A stretch of DNA of 56,696 nt from Bifidobacterium hapali (lineage in GTDB: Bacteria > Actinomycetota > Actinomycetes > Actinomycetales > Bifidobacteriaceae): positions 85-56,780 of the forward strand of contig NZ_MWWY01000036.1 of the NCBI RefSeq assembly GCF_002259755.1. The letters are read 5' to 3'. Under the pieces are notes generated by a model. The model saw nothing but the letters and a program-made list of their open reading frames with translations. It ran no database searches and was not told where the DNA came from. Positions 42,389-51,101 of this stretch are shown in pieces. Position 1 is the first letter of the stretch, and each line of letters begins with the position of its first letter. Position numbers and translations under genes: made by a program.

Positions 42389-44284
42389 TCAGTACCCTTG
42401 CGCGGCACCGGACTGCAGGCCGAGCTGCTTGTGATAGATATCCCAGTAACGGCCGTGCTGTGCGACAAGCTGCTCGTGCGTACCGCGTTCGACAATACGA
42501 CCGTGCTCAAGGACGAGAATCAGATCGGAATCCTTCACCGACGAAATACGGTGCGCGATCGTGATAATCGTCTTGTTACCGTCCATCTCACGCAAGTGCT
42601 TCTGAATCTCAGCTTCAGTTTCCATGTCGACAGCCGACGTCGTGTCATCCATAATCAGAATGCTCGGGTCATCTGCAAGCGCGCGAGCCAAGCTCAGACG
42701 CTGCTTTTGACCACCAGACAAGCCGACACCGCGCTCGCCGACGACCGTGTTATAACCGTCTGGCATCGAACGGATGAAGCTATCCGCGCCGGCGATGCGA
42801 GCCATGCGCTGAATGTAACGCTCATCGTGAGCTGCGTCGTCGCCCGCACCGAAACCGATGTTGCTGCCGATCGTGTCGGAGAACAGGAACGTATCCTGCG
42901 CGACGATACACACTTGCGAGCGCAGCGTGGTCAACGGCCAATCGCGTGCGTCGATGCCGTCGATCAGCACATGGCCGACCGTCGGATCGTAGAAACGTGA
43001 GATCAGGCTGACGAGCGTGGACTTGCCGGCGCCCGTTTCGCCGAGGATGCCGAGCTTCGCACCGGCTGGAATGTAGAAGTCGATATCTTTGAGGATTGGC
43101 GTCTTCGGATCGTCGGGGAACGCGAAACTGACGTGTTCAAAACGGATTTCGCCGCTGATACGATCAGGCGCAATCGGGTGCGAGCCGCCAACCTGCTCAG
43201 CGATCGTCACCGCTTGCTCGACGGACTCCTTCGCGTCCGGCTTTTCAACGATACGAGACTGTGCAGTCAGGAGCTTGCGAATCTTAATACAACTCGCGTT
43301 GAACCGCTGCCAATCGTTAATCAACCAGCCAGACTGACGCACCGGGCCGTCGATCATCCACAGGAATGAGTTGAAACTCACGAGATTACCGAGCGTCATG
43401 TAGCCCTTGATCACGAGGAAACCACCGAGGCCGAGCGTGATCAACTGCAAGCTGAAGCCGAAACCATCCAGCCACGGCATGTAGCGACGCGAGTTGTACG
43501 CGAGCGCCATGTTGCGCTGCATGTAATCATCGTTGCGCTCGTCGAACTTTTCCGTCTCGTACGGCTCGCGCACGAACGCCTTGACCACGCGGTTGCCTTC
43601 GATATTCTCTTCGACCATCGAGTTGAGCGACGCGAGCGAGTTACGAATCGCGAAAAACAGCGGATGCGCGTGCGTAGACAGGCCGCGCGTAAGCAGGAAG
43701 ATGAACGGCGTCACGCAAGACAGTGCGAGCGCGAGTCGCCAGTCAATCGAAAACATGACGACCAGCGCGCCGATAAACATGACCACACAGTCCGCAACCT
43801 GATAGCTCACCCAGCTCAATGCGTGACGGATGGCGTCCGTATCAGACGTCAAGCGGCTCATAATATCGCCGGTGCGCGTGTGATTAAAGTAAGTAAAGTC
43901 AAGCTCGTGCAGCTTCTCGTATTCGTCAGATACGAGTCGGTAGATAGAGTTCTGGCCGAAACGTTCCATCCACATTTGGTAGCCGTATCGTGAGGTTACG
44001 CGGATGATGGTCAGTATGATCATCAGCATGCAGAAATGGATGAGCCGCTCGGTGTGGCCTTGCGTGATGACTTGATCGACCAGCATACCGGTGATCAACG
44101 GAATGGTCAACGCCATCGTGTTGTTCACGCAGAACAGCACGATTGAGCCAGCTACGCGAGGCAGGTCAGGCTTGCAATAGGGCATAATCCACCTAAGATT
44201 GCCCTTGTCTTGATTCTTCGTCGGATCGACGTACATGTGAGGAAATCCCCCGCATTCTTGTCTTGTTTGCTTGTGGTATGGCAT
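42389..44284 (-). CDS. ABC exporter half-transporter, degenerate-site subunit
   Basis: 631 residues from the ATG at 44284 (GAGGAGAACGCC upstream); the frame continues 13 codons further without support. Membrane domain at about 60-340, then Walker A GETGAGKST, signature LSGGQKQRL and Walker B LIMDDTTSAVD, where Asp replaces the catalytic Glu. That replacement is the known mark of the degenerate site in heterodimeric exporters such as TM287/288. First of the two-gene operon. The substrate is unknown; no regulator lies alongside. Confidence 0.9.
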   Translation of the reverse strand: MPYHKQTRQECGGFPHMYVDPTKNQDKGNLRWIMPYCKPDLPRVAGSIVLFCVNNTMALTIPLITGMLVDQVITQGHTERLIHFCMLMIILTIIRVTSRYGYQMWMERFGQNSIYRLVSDEYEKLHELDFTYFNHTRTGDIMSRLTSDTDAIRHALSWVSYQVADCVVMFIGALVVMFSIDWRLALALSCVTPFIFLLTRGLSTHAHPLFFAIRNSLASLNSMVEENIEGNRVVKAFVREPYETEKFDERNDDYMQRNMALAYNSRRYMPWLDGFGFSLQLITLGLGGFLVIKGYMTLGNLVSFNSFLWMIDGPVRQSGWLINDWQRFNASCIKIRKLLTAQSRIVEKPDAKESVEQAVTIAEQVGGSHPIAPDRISGEIRFEHVSFAFPDDPKTPILKDIDFYIPAGAKLGILGETGAGKSTLVSLISRFYDPTVGHVLIDGIDARDWPLTTLRSQVCIVAQDTFLFSDTIGSNIGFGAGDDAAHDERYIQRMARIAGADSFIRSMPDGYNTVVGERGVGLSGGQKQRLSLARALADDPSILIMDDTTSAVDMETEAEIQKHLREMDGNKTIITIAHRISSVKDSDLILVLEHGRIVERGTHEQLVAQHGRYWDIYHKQLGLQSGAAQGY

Positions 44285-44649
44285 GGCGTTCTCCTCGCCA
44301 TGCGCGACATTCGCTGCCGCCACGATTCACGTCCGTCGTGTTTCGAGCGTCCCGCTACCGGCGCTCTCTTCGCCGGCCGAAACCTCTGTTCGGATTCGCA
44401 AACGGTATATAAGCGTAGTCGAACCGTGGCAGGTTTCAAGCTGGGTGATTTGGCGTGTCGCCTTTGGGTTTTGGCGGTTTTATGCGGGTTTACGGGTGTT
44501 CGTCGGGCGTGCGGCGAGTGTTGTTTCGGCTCGTCGCGAAATGATCGGTGTTGCGCTCGTATGCGCACGGGTGTATGCGTACAGGCGCGTACGCACTGAT
44601 GTATGCGCACTGATGTATGCGAGCGTAGTCATATGCTCGAGCCTTATAT
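44285..44649. other. Upstream region of the exporter operon
   Basis: No gene is supported. The region carries the exporter promoter. A stretch of short alternating GTATGCG/TGCGCAC words around 44560-44620 (GTATGCGCACGGGTGTATGC and similar) is a low-complexity repeat. Confidence 0.45.
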
Positions 44650-44708
44650 GTGCGTGGCAGAAAATGCTCACTGAGACACTCGTCAGTGAGCATTTTCTGC
44701 CACGAGCG
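44650..44708. repeat. GTGGC..GCCAC palindrome, single copy
   Basis: GTGGCAGAAAATGCTCACTG near 44654 and CAGTGAGCATTTTCTGCCAC ending near 44702 form a perfect 20-base stem. It belongs to the same family as the array at 37846-38024, with matching A/G exchanges in both arms (CTCACTG for CTCGCTG). Confidence 0.8.
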
Positions 44709-44749
44709 ATTCCTTTATCGGCTCCCCTTGCCAGGACAGCACCATTAAG

Positions 44750-44768
44750 CAAACAGCAGAGCTGTTTG
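44750..44768 (-). terminator. Terminator hairpin after the aldo/keto reductase
   Basis: CAAACAGC at 44750-44757 pairs with GCTGTTTG at 44761-44768 around AGA, about 25 bases past the stop on the minus strand. It is short and lacks a T-run; moderate support. Confidence 0.5.
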
Positions 44769-44793
44769 TAGGTGCCCGATTGTTGACACGCAA

Positions 44794-45771
44794 TCAGCCT
44801 ACGTGACGCTCGAAGCGCTTGAAACCGAGAATCGCGTCGATCTGCTGGAGCGCGTCGGCCGGCAATTCCAGACCGGACGCGGCCACGTTCGACTCAAGCT
44901 GACTCGGCTTGCTCGCGCCGACGATCACCGAGCTGATCACCGGCAGACGCAGAATCCAAGCCAAAGCAAGCACCGACATCTTCACGCCCAGCTCATCAGC
45001 GATCTTGCTCAGCTGCTCAACCTTGTCGAGATTCTCGTCGGTGAGCAGATCATTGATCTGATGATCGGACTGCCACGTCGCGCGCGAACCAGCCGGCAGC
45101 GGCTGACCCTTACGATACTTGCCCGTCAGCAATCCCTGCGCAAGCGGAGAGAACGGGGTGATACCGATGCCGTAACGTTCGCAGGTTTCGATGATCTCAT
45201 GCTCGATATAACGATCAACCATGTTGTACTGCGGCTGAACGACGGTCAGCGGATGCAGACCACGCTCGGAGATGATGCGCTCGGCGCGTTCGAGACGCGC
45301 GGCGCTCCACTCCTCGGACACGCCGTAGTACAGGATCTTGCCCTGATCGACGAGGTCGCTCAGCGCCTGCAGCGTTTCTTCGAGCGGGGTGGTCGTATCG
45401 AAACGGTGGCAGTAGTACAGGTCGATGTAGTCGGTGCCGAGGTTCTTCAAGCTGCGCTCGCAGTTGTTGAAGATGTGCTTACGGCTCAGGCCGCGGCCAT
45501 TGACGCTCTTGCCGGTACCGAAGAAGACCTTGCTGGAGATGACGAGGTCTTCGCGATCATGCTTGGCGATAAACCGACCGAGGAAGCGCTCTGCGTCGCC
45601 GCCTGAGTATGCGTCGGCGCAGTCGTAGAAGTTGATGCCAGCGTCGAACGCGTCGTCGGCGATGGCCATTGCGTTGTCGACGGCTGCAGTGTCTTCGAGA
45701 CGGGTCATCCAGCTACCAAGGGCGATCTCACTGACCTTGATGCCGGCCTTGCCCACGCTACGGTACTTCAT
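44794..45771 (-). CDS. Aldo/keto reductase
   Basis: 325 residues, start with AAGGAGT. The catalytic tetrad is Asp50 (NFYDCADAYSGG), Tyr55, Lys81 (VISSKVFFG) and His122 (LYYCHRFDT). The NADPH site segment ASKPSQLESNVAA is present near the end. The sequence GWMTR/GSW start and RGLSRKHI resemble the voltage-channel beta-subunit-like (AKR6/YghZ) branch. It should reduce aldehydes or keto-sugars with NADPH in the cytosol. A 10-base direct repeat, GAATGTATAT, lies just upstream of its ribosome site. Confidence 0.9.
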   Translation of the reverse strand: MKYRSVGKAGIKVSEIALGSWMTRLEDTAAVDNAMAIADDAFDAGINFYDCADAYSGGDAERFLGRFIAKHDREDLVISSKVFFGTGKSVNGRGLSRKHIFNNCERSLKNLGTDYIDLYYCHRFDTTTPLEETLQALSDLVDQGKILYYGVSEEWSAARLERAERIISERGLHPLTVVQPQYNMVDRYIEHEIIETCERYGIGITPFSPLAQGLLTGKYRKGQPLPAGSRATWQSDHQINDLLTDENLDKVEQLSKIADELGVKMSVLALAWILRLPVISSVIVGASKPSQLESNVAASGLELPADALQQIDAILGFKRFERHVG

Positions 45772-45782
45772 TGTTACTCCTT

Positions 45783-45811
45783 AATGTATATGAATGTATA
45801 TGAATGTATAT
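45783..45811. repeat. Short tandem repeat before the reductase
   Basis: AATGTATATG is repeated three times in a row with a period of 10-11 bases, starting about 12 bases upstream of the reductase start. As an AT-rich repeat in the promoter or leader it could vary in copy number by slippage. Confidence 0.6.
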
Positions 45812-46018
45812 GTCTTGTGCACGGTACTGTGTCGATGTTTACGCTAACAACACTAGAGGTTCAACCCCACTTGAACGCAACCCACGAAACGCCGATGTTT
45901 GGATGGGTGGGGCTAGATCTGTTTTTGGGCTTTTTTCCGATATCAGCCAGTACAAACGCTATTGTGGAGCACTACTGAACACAGCTGAACCCTAAGACAC
46001 AGGAATGAAGAGGTTTCT
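45812..46018. other. Intergenic sequence upstream of the reductase
   Basis: No gene seen. It should hold the reductase promoter; I could not fix its -35 and -10 elements. Confidence 0.4.
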
Positions 46019-46250
46019 GTGACATTCCGGCGGAAAGGCAGTATATTCCGCCGCAATATCACAGAAAACTGCCTGTTTGCGTGATTTTCCGGCGGAGGGT
46101 AAGCGGTTCTCCGCCGGAATATCACAGAAATAAGGTGCATATTGTGATTTTCCGGCGGAAGATCACATTCTTTCCGCCGGAATATCACATCTGAGCCCCT
46201 ACTTTTGTGACATTCCGGCGGAAATAAGACAATGTCCGCCAGAATGTCAC
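46019..46250. repeat. Four 62-63-base-periodic palindromes (GTGA..TCAC family)
   Basis: Units open with GTGACATTCCGGCGGA or GTGATTTTCCGGCGGA at 46019, 46081, 46144 and 46207, at intervals of 62, 63 and 63 bases. Each closes about 45 bases later with TCCGCCGGAATATCAC or a variant. The core is CCGGCGGA/TCCGCCGG; linkers such as AGAAAACTGCCTGTTTGC are unrelated to each other. Sequence differs completely from the 37846 and 33691 arrays, but the pitch is the same. Confidence 0.9.
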
Positions 46251-46326
46251 GCTTGCATAGTCACGCGATGAATTGTAACGAGTCAATTCCATCGCGTGAC
46301 CAAACCACCACGCATCATCAAAGCGC

Positions 46327-46474
46327 GTGGCGGAAAACGCTCACTGAGGACACCGTAAGCGAGCAAAAACCGCCACGCACCAGCCACACAAACACGCAAC
46401 CACACACCACACCAATACGAATGGCAGAAAACGCTCGCTGAGGGCACTCTCAGCGAGCGTTTTCTGCCACGCAC
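46327..46474. repeat. Two further GTGGC..GCCAC palindromes
   Basis: One imperfect hairpin spans 46327-46381 (GTGGCGGAAAACGCTCACTG with a decayed right arm GCGAGCAAAAACCGCCAC). A better one spans 46432-46474 (GGCAGAAAACGCTCGCTGAG and CTCAGCGAGCGTTTTCTGCC). They extend the palindrome-rich block between the reductase and the peptide-binding gene, but are 104 bases apart, not 62. Confidence 0.8.
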
Positions 46475-46525
46475 GAACAACTGAAGCACACGGACAGCGG
46501 AGGCGCATGGTCGCACGGTACAATA

Positions 46526-46566
46526 AAAAACCTCCCGCGGTGCGAAAAGCACCGAACGGGAGGTTA
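46526..46566 (-). terminator. Intrinsic terminator of the peptide-binding gene
   Basis: CCTCCCG at 46532-46538 and CGGGAGG at 46557-46563, with CGGTGC and GCACCG inside, make a strong stem. On the minus strand GGGAGGTTTTTTATTG follows, a proper T-run. It serves the lipoprotein gene ending at 46804. Confidence 0.85.
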
Positions 46567-46625
46567 TACGCGGATCGCGGGCGCGCGCGGAATAAGGAGA
46601 GATAAGACACGCACGAACGCAATCG

Positions 46626-46679
46626 CATCCCGCCACTAGCCAGCCCGAATGTTCCCTAAACGGGCCGGCATGGCGGGAA
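46626..46679 (-). terminator. GC-rich hairpin before the terminator
   Basis: CCCGCCA at 46629-46635 pairs with TGGCGGG at 46670-46676, and AGCCCG with CGGGCC inside. It lies between the lipoprotein stop and the T-run terminator on the minus strand and would fold in the same transcript. Confidence 0.55.
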
Positions 46680-46803
46680 GTTCAATTATGTAGGGAGATG
46701 CCAGCAGTAAATACACTGTCAACACAGGTTCATCCCGCGCGCTCCCCTCAGTCTCGCTACCGCGAGCCAGCTCCCCCTGTCAGAGGGAGCCGACAAGGTT
46801 AGC

Positions 46804-48549
46804 TCACTTCTGCCAGCCGATGTTCTCCCAGTGCTTGGTCTGGAAGCCAGCAGGACCGTAGTTGGCGAGGCCCTTCTTGACTGCGACGTAGCTCGGCGGA
46901 GTATCGGTCGGGATGGTGCCGTACAGCTCGAACGCTGCGGCCTCAGCCTTGTTACCAGCCTCAACAGCCTTGTCATTGTCTTCGATGGTGCCCGGAACCT
47001 TGGCGAGCTTATCGACGTCATCAGAACCGACCTGCGCGTAGTTGGACGGCGAGTCGGAACCATAGAGCTGGTAGATAGAAGTCTGGCCGAACGGGTTGGA
47101 TGCAGACCAGCCCATAGCCATGACCTCATAGTTGTGCTTGGCCATATCGTCAGACCACTGCGAGGTAGGACGGTTATCAACCTTCACCTTGATGCCAGCC
47201 TTCTTCATCATAGCCTGATATGCAAGAGCCTTGGCCTTGGTGGTAGCGGAGTCGCCGTAGTAGACGTAGGAGATCTCGATGGCCTTGCCATCCTTGCCGT
47301 AGTAGCCGTCGTCATCCTTGGTGTAGCCAGCGGACTCAAGCGTCTTCTGAGCTGCGCTCACGTCGTACTTCTGAATATCAGCCGGCAGGTTGTTCTTGTA
47401 ACCCTTCTGGAACTGCAGGAAGACCTCAGATCCCGGGCGCTCCGGATTCCAGTCCATGCCCGGATAAGCGACCTTGTTCCAAGTAGAGGAATCAAACGCT
47501 TGGCTGATAGCCTTACGCACGGCGATATCCTTCAGATCGCCAGCCTTAGCGTTGTAGGTAAACACGTAGGTAGCCAGCGAGTATCCCAGACGAAGCTGAG
47601 TATCCTTGACGGTACGCACAGCCTCGAGGTTGTCCTTGGAACCGGCGCCCACAGCGTCGATCTCGCCGTTCTTGAAGGCGTTGATCTCAGCAGTGTCTTC
47701 CATGTACTTGAAGGTGACCTTCTCCAGCTTCGGCTTGTCGCCCCACCACTTTTCGTTCGGCACAAACACGGTGCTGTCCTTGTCGGTGGACTCAACCTTG
47801 AACGGGCCGGCAGCCCACTCGTTGTGCGGGTTGTCAATCCAGCCAGAAGTGTAGGTCTTTGCATCCTCGGAGTTGTGGTTCAGCAGGGAGCTGAACAGTG
47901 CCTGATACGGGTAGTACGGCTCAGAGAACGTGACCACAGCCTGCTTGTCGCTGGTGCCAGCCTTGACGGAAGCGATCTTATCGTAGCCGTCGGTAGAAGC
48001 CGGCGTGTAGTTCTGATCGGAACCGTTGTTGGTCTTCCACGTGGTTTCGAAGTCCTTCCACGTGATGTCGGTACCGTCGTTCCACTTGGCCTTCGGGTTG
48101 ATGTCGTAGGTCACGACCAGCGGATCAGAGCTGGTGACCTTGACGTCGGTCAGGTAATCCTTGTTCGGGGAAACCTGACCGTCAGCGGTGTAATCCCACA
48201 GAGACGGCATGTACATTGCCCAGTAGGTGTTCATGTACAGCGTGTTGCCGTCGGTGTTGAAGCTGTTCCAGTTGGCGGTGTAGGTGTTGCCCAGCGTCAG
48301 AGTGCCGCCATCCTTGATGTTGTCGCGATCTTGCGGGTTGTTGTAGACCTTGGTCGGGTCCGGAGTAGGCAGCGTGCCCTTCCAGTTGGCGATATCGATG
48401 CCCTCAGCCGGCTCTTCTGCGGTCGAGGCGGTGTTGGAACCACCGTTACCATTGTCGGAGTTGCTTGCACCGCAGCCAGACAGCAACATAGCAAGCGCCG
48501 ACACGACAGCACCAGCAGCAAGCAGCCGCTTCTTCATCGTGTTATCCAT
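46804..48549 (-). CDS. Oligopeptide ABC transporter substrate-binding lipoprotein (OppA type)
   Basis: 581 residues from the ATG at 48549, which has GAGGAAACACA upstream. The signal MKKRLLAAGAVVSALAMLLS ends in the lipobox LLSGC, then a Gly/Ser/Asn-rich linker. The mature part is SBP family 5: the segments WAMYMPSLWDYTADG, ISQAFDSSTWNKVAYPGMDW and EVMAMGWSASNP are typical of actinobacterial OppA. It is the last gene of the Opp locus but is separated from the ATPase gene by 364 bases and has its own terminator, so it is probably also transcribed on its own, giving an excess of binding protein. Confidence 0.9.
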   Translation of the reverse strand: MDNTMKKRLLAAGAVVSALAMLLSGCGASNSDNGNGGSNTASTAEEPAEGIDIANWKGTLPTPDPTKVYNNPQDRDNIKDGGTLTLGNTYTANWNSFNTDGNTLYMNTYWAMYMPSLWDYTADGQVSPNKDYLTDVKVTSSDPLVVTYDINPKAKWNDGTDITWKDFETTWKTNNGSDQNYTPASTDGYDKIASVKAGTSDKQAVVTFSEPYYPYQALFSSLLNHNSEDAKTYTSGWIDNPHNEWAAGPFKVESTDKDSTVFVPNEKWWGDKPKLEKVTFKYMEDTAEINAFKNGEIDAVGAGSKDNLEAVRTVKDTQLRLGYSLATYVFTYNAKAGDLKDIAVRKAISQAFDSSTWNKVAYPGMDWNPERPGSEVFLQFQKGYKNNLPADIQKYDVSAAQKTLESAGYTKDDDGYYGKDGKAIEISYVYYGDSATTKAKALAYQAMMKKAGIKVKVDNRPTSQWSDDMAKHNYEVMAMGWSASNPFGQTSIYQLYGSDSPSNYAQVGSDDVDKLAKVPGTIEDNDKAVEAGNKAEAAAFELYGTIPTDTPPSYVAVKKGLANYGPAGFQTKHWENIGWQK

Positions 48550-48913
48550 TGTGTTTCCTCTCATTACTTCGCCGGTCACGTACTGCTCCCGGCTTTTTCG
48601 ACCATAGGCGACACATCCGCCCGGGTTGTGTCGTGCGTGCCGTTATGACTCACACGACCTGTGCATCTGGCTGATCGATGAACCAGACACAAACTGGCCC
48701 CGACTCTATCCTTCCTGTGTTACCACAAATCGCACATGCAACGCATAAGCAATCGCGTCCCACAGAAATAGACATCGCCAAGTCTTGTGTTTATTCCTAC
48801 CCCGTCTAGGTCTTTCGTGATACCACATGTCCACTTCGCGGAAAACCACACAATGTGACGTGATTCACGTTGGAGATTCCTTAAACGGGGCACGCTATTA
48901 CGGTTGGTTTGAT
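48550..48913. other. Leader and promoter region of the OppA-type gene
   Basis: No gene is supported here. The 364 bases should carry the promoter of the lipoprotein gene. I see no strong palindrome, riboswitch or T-run. Confidence 0.45.
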
Positions 48914-51073
48914 TCAGGCAGTAGCCACGAAATGACACGCTACCTGACGATCATCCACTCCAGCCCACTCGTGCAGCTTCGGCGGTTGCGTATCGCACAT
49001 GCGACGCTGCTCTTCGCTCAATGTCAAACGCAGCGGGCAACGAGATGCGAACGGGCAACCTTCGATCTTTTCGGTTGGGCTAGGCAGTTCGCCTTGCAGC
49101 ACAATACGATTGTGCGTACGTTCGTACTGCGGGTCCGGCACCGGCATAGCACTAAGCAGCGCCTCCGTGTACGGATGCAGCGGATGATCGAAGATATCAT
49201 CAGTCGGTCCAAGTTCCACAATATGACCGAGATACATCACGGCCACACGGCTGGAAATATGGCGAATCACCGACAGATTATGCGCCACGAACAGGTAGGC
49301 AACGCCCAGCTTGTTCTGCAAATCCTCCAGCAAGTTGATCACACCAGCCTGAATCGACACATCCAGTGCCGACACCGGCTCGTCCAGCAGCACCAACTGC
49401 GGGTTGACTGCGAGCGCACGCGCGATAGCGATACGCTGGCGCTGACCGCCGGAGAACTGCGTTGGGAAGCGATCCACTTGATCAGGGTTCAACTCGACGA
49501 GCTTCATCAGCTCATCGATGCGCGTATTGATCTCGCTCTTGGACTTGTGCAGCACCTTGAGCGGCTCGGCGAGAATATCGTACACCGGAAGACGCGGGTC
49601 CAGCGAGCTCATCGGGTCCTGGAAGACGTACTGAACGTGACTATGCAGTTCAGCGCGCACCTTACGGCTCATCTTCTCGCCCACGTTCTGACCAAACAAC
49701 GTGATCGAACCGCCTTCAGGCTTCTTCAAGTCCATGATCTCAAGCAACGTCGTAGACTTACCCGAACCGGACTCGCCTACCAGTGCGACTGTCTCGCCTT
49801 CGCGCACGTCCAACGTGACATCATCAACAGCCTTAACTACGCCGATCTTGCGGCGCAGGAAACCGCCCGACGTCAACGGGAACGTCTTCTTCAGATCCTT
49901 GACGTCAAGCACGACGCCACGCTGCTCGCGCGGCACGCCCTCGAATTTCGAGTGCACGCCCTGACCGACCTTGTACACGTCGAGGAACGTGAGCTTGCGA
50001 TCGACGATCTCCTTGGAACGGTAGCAGGCCGCAACCTGACCGTCGCGGCCAGCGACCGGCAGCAGGTCCGGTTCTGCGGTACGGCAACGATCTTCAGCCA
50101 TCGGGCAACGCGGCGCGAACGGGCAGCCCTTCGGCAGACTCACGAGATTGACCGGCGAGCCTGGAATCGGCACCAGTCGGTTGGACTTGGTCTTGTCCGG
50201 ACGCGGAACCGCACCGAGCAGGCCCATCGTGTACGGCATGACCGGACGGTAGAAGATATCGTCAACCGAGCCCTTTTCGACCGGGCGGCCGGCGTACATG
50301 ATGATGATCTCGTCAGCAATACCAGCGATCACGCCCAGATCGTGCGTGATAAAGATCAACGCAGCGCCGGTTTCTTTCTGTGCCTTACGCAGTACGTCGA
50401 GCACCTGCGCCTGAATCGTCACGTCGAGTGCGGTGGTCGGCTCATCGGCGATAATCACGTCAGGATTATTGGCAATAGCCATAGCGATAACCACGCGCTG
50501 ACGCATACCGCCGGAGAACTCGTGCGGGTAAGACTTAAGTCGCTCCTCTGCGTTCGGAATACCGACCATCGTCAACAGTTCGATCGAACGCTTGCGCACA
50601 TCCTCCGCACTCATCTGCGGATTGTGGATGGTCAGAGCCTCGGCCATTTGCTCGCCGATGCTGAACACTGGAGTCAGCGCGGACAGCGGGTCCTGGAAGA
50701 CCATCGCGATACCGTTGCCGCGAATCTTACTCATTTCAGCGTCGGACTTGGTCAGCAGCTCCTCGCCGTGATATGTGATGGAACCTTCGACCTTAGCGTT
50801 CGAATCCAGCAAGCCCATGATCGACATGGACGTGACCGACTTACCAGAACCGGACTCGCCGATGATACCGAGCGTCTCGCCGCGGTGCAGCTGGAAGTTC
50901 ATACCACGCACAGCGCGAACCGTACCAGCTTCAGACGCGAAGCTGACGCGCAAATCCTTGACTTCGAGTACGGGCGCGTTCGGGTCGCTCGGATCGTACG
51001 TGGACGTTGCGGTCTGAGTTTGCCGTGACGACTGGGCCGACTCGGCAGGTTTGGTTTTACGGAACATATTCAT
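48914..51073 (-). CDS. Oligopeptide ABC transporter, fused double ATPase (OppD-OppF type)
   Basis: 719 residues from the ATG at 51073 (AGAAGGTAGAC upstream; the longer frame to 51160 overlaps the permease). Domain 1: Walker A GESGSGKSVT, signature FSGGMRQRV, Walker B IIADEPTTALD. Domain 2: GESGSGKSTT, FSGGQRQRI and LLDEPVSALD. Both domains keep the oligo_HPY cysteine tail, CPFAPRCPMAEDRC in the first and CPFASRCPLR in the second; in OppD-type proteins this region can bind an iron-sulfur cluster. A charged linker of about 100 residues joins the halves. It powers import with the two permeases upstream. Confidence 0.92.
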   Translation of the reverse strand: MNMFRKTKPAESAQSSRQTQTATSTYDPSDPNAPVLEVKDLRVSFASEAGTVRAVRGMNFQLHRGETLGIIGESGSGKSVTSMSIMGLLDSNAKVEGSITYHGEELLTKSDAEMSKIRGNGIAMVFQDPLSALTPVFSIGEQMAEALTIHNPQMSAEDVRKRSIELLTMVGIPNAEERLKSYPHEFSGGMRQRVVIAMAIANNPDVIIADEPTTALDVTIQAQVLDVLRKAQKETGAALIFITHDLGVIAGIADEIIIMYAGRPVEKGSVDDIFYRPVMPYTMGLLGAVPRPDKTKSNRLVPIPGSPVNLVSLPKGCPFAPRCPMAEDRCRTAEPDLLPVAGRDGQVAACYRSKEIVDRKLTFLDVYKVGQGVHSKFEGVPREQRGVVLDVKDLKKTFPLTSGGFLRRKIGVVKAVDDVTLDVREGETVALVGESGSGKSTTLLEIMDLKKPEGGSITLFGQNVGEKMSRKVRAELHSHVQYVFQDPMSSLDPRLPVYDILAEPLKVLHKSKSEINTRIDELMKLVELNPDQVDRFPTQFSGGQRQRIAIARALAVNPQLVLLDEPVSALDVSIQAGVINLLEDLQNKLGVAYLFVAHNLSVIRHISSRVAVMYLGHIVELGPTDDIFDHPLHPYTEALLSAMPVPDPQYERTHNRIVLQGELPSPTEKIEGCPFASRCPLRLTLSEEQRRMCDTQPPKLHEWAGVDDRQVACHFVATA

Positions 51074-51101
51074 TACTTGTCTACCTTCTGTGCGGCCGTC
51101 A

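Noticed and set aside
40491..42434. Long plus-strand frame opposite the exporter gene
   Set aside because: Antisense of a clear ABC exporter gene; its composition is Arg/Asn-rich and shows no domain.
44285..44649. Coding frames over the exporter leader on both strands
   Set aside because: Overlapping frames on both strands arise from low-complexity GTATGCG words; none has a ribosome site or domain.
46831..51028. Long plus-strand frames opposite the Opp genes
   Set aside because: Both are antisense to genes with complete family motifs; no start signals.
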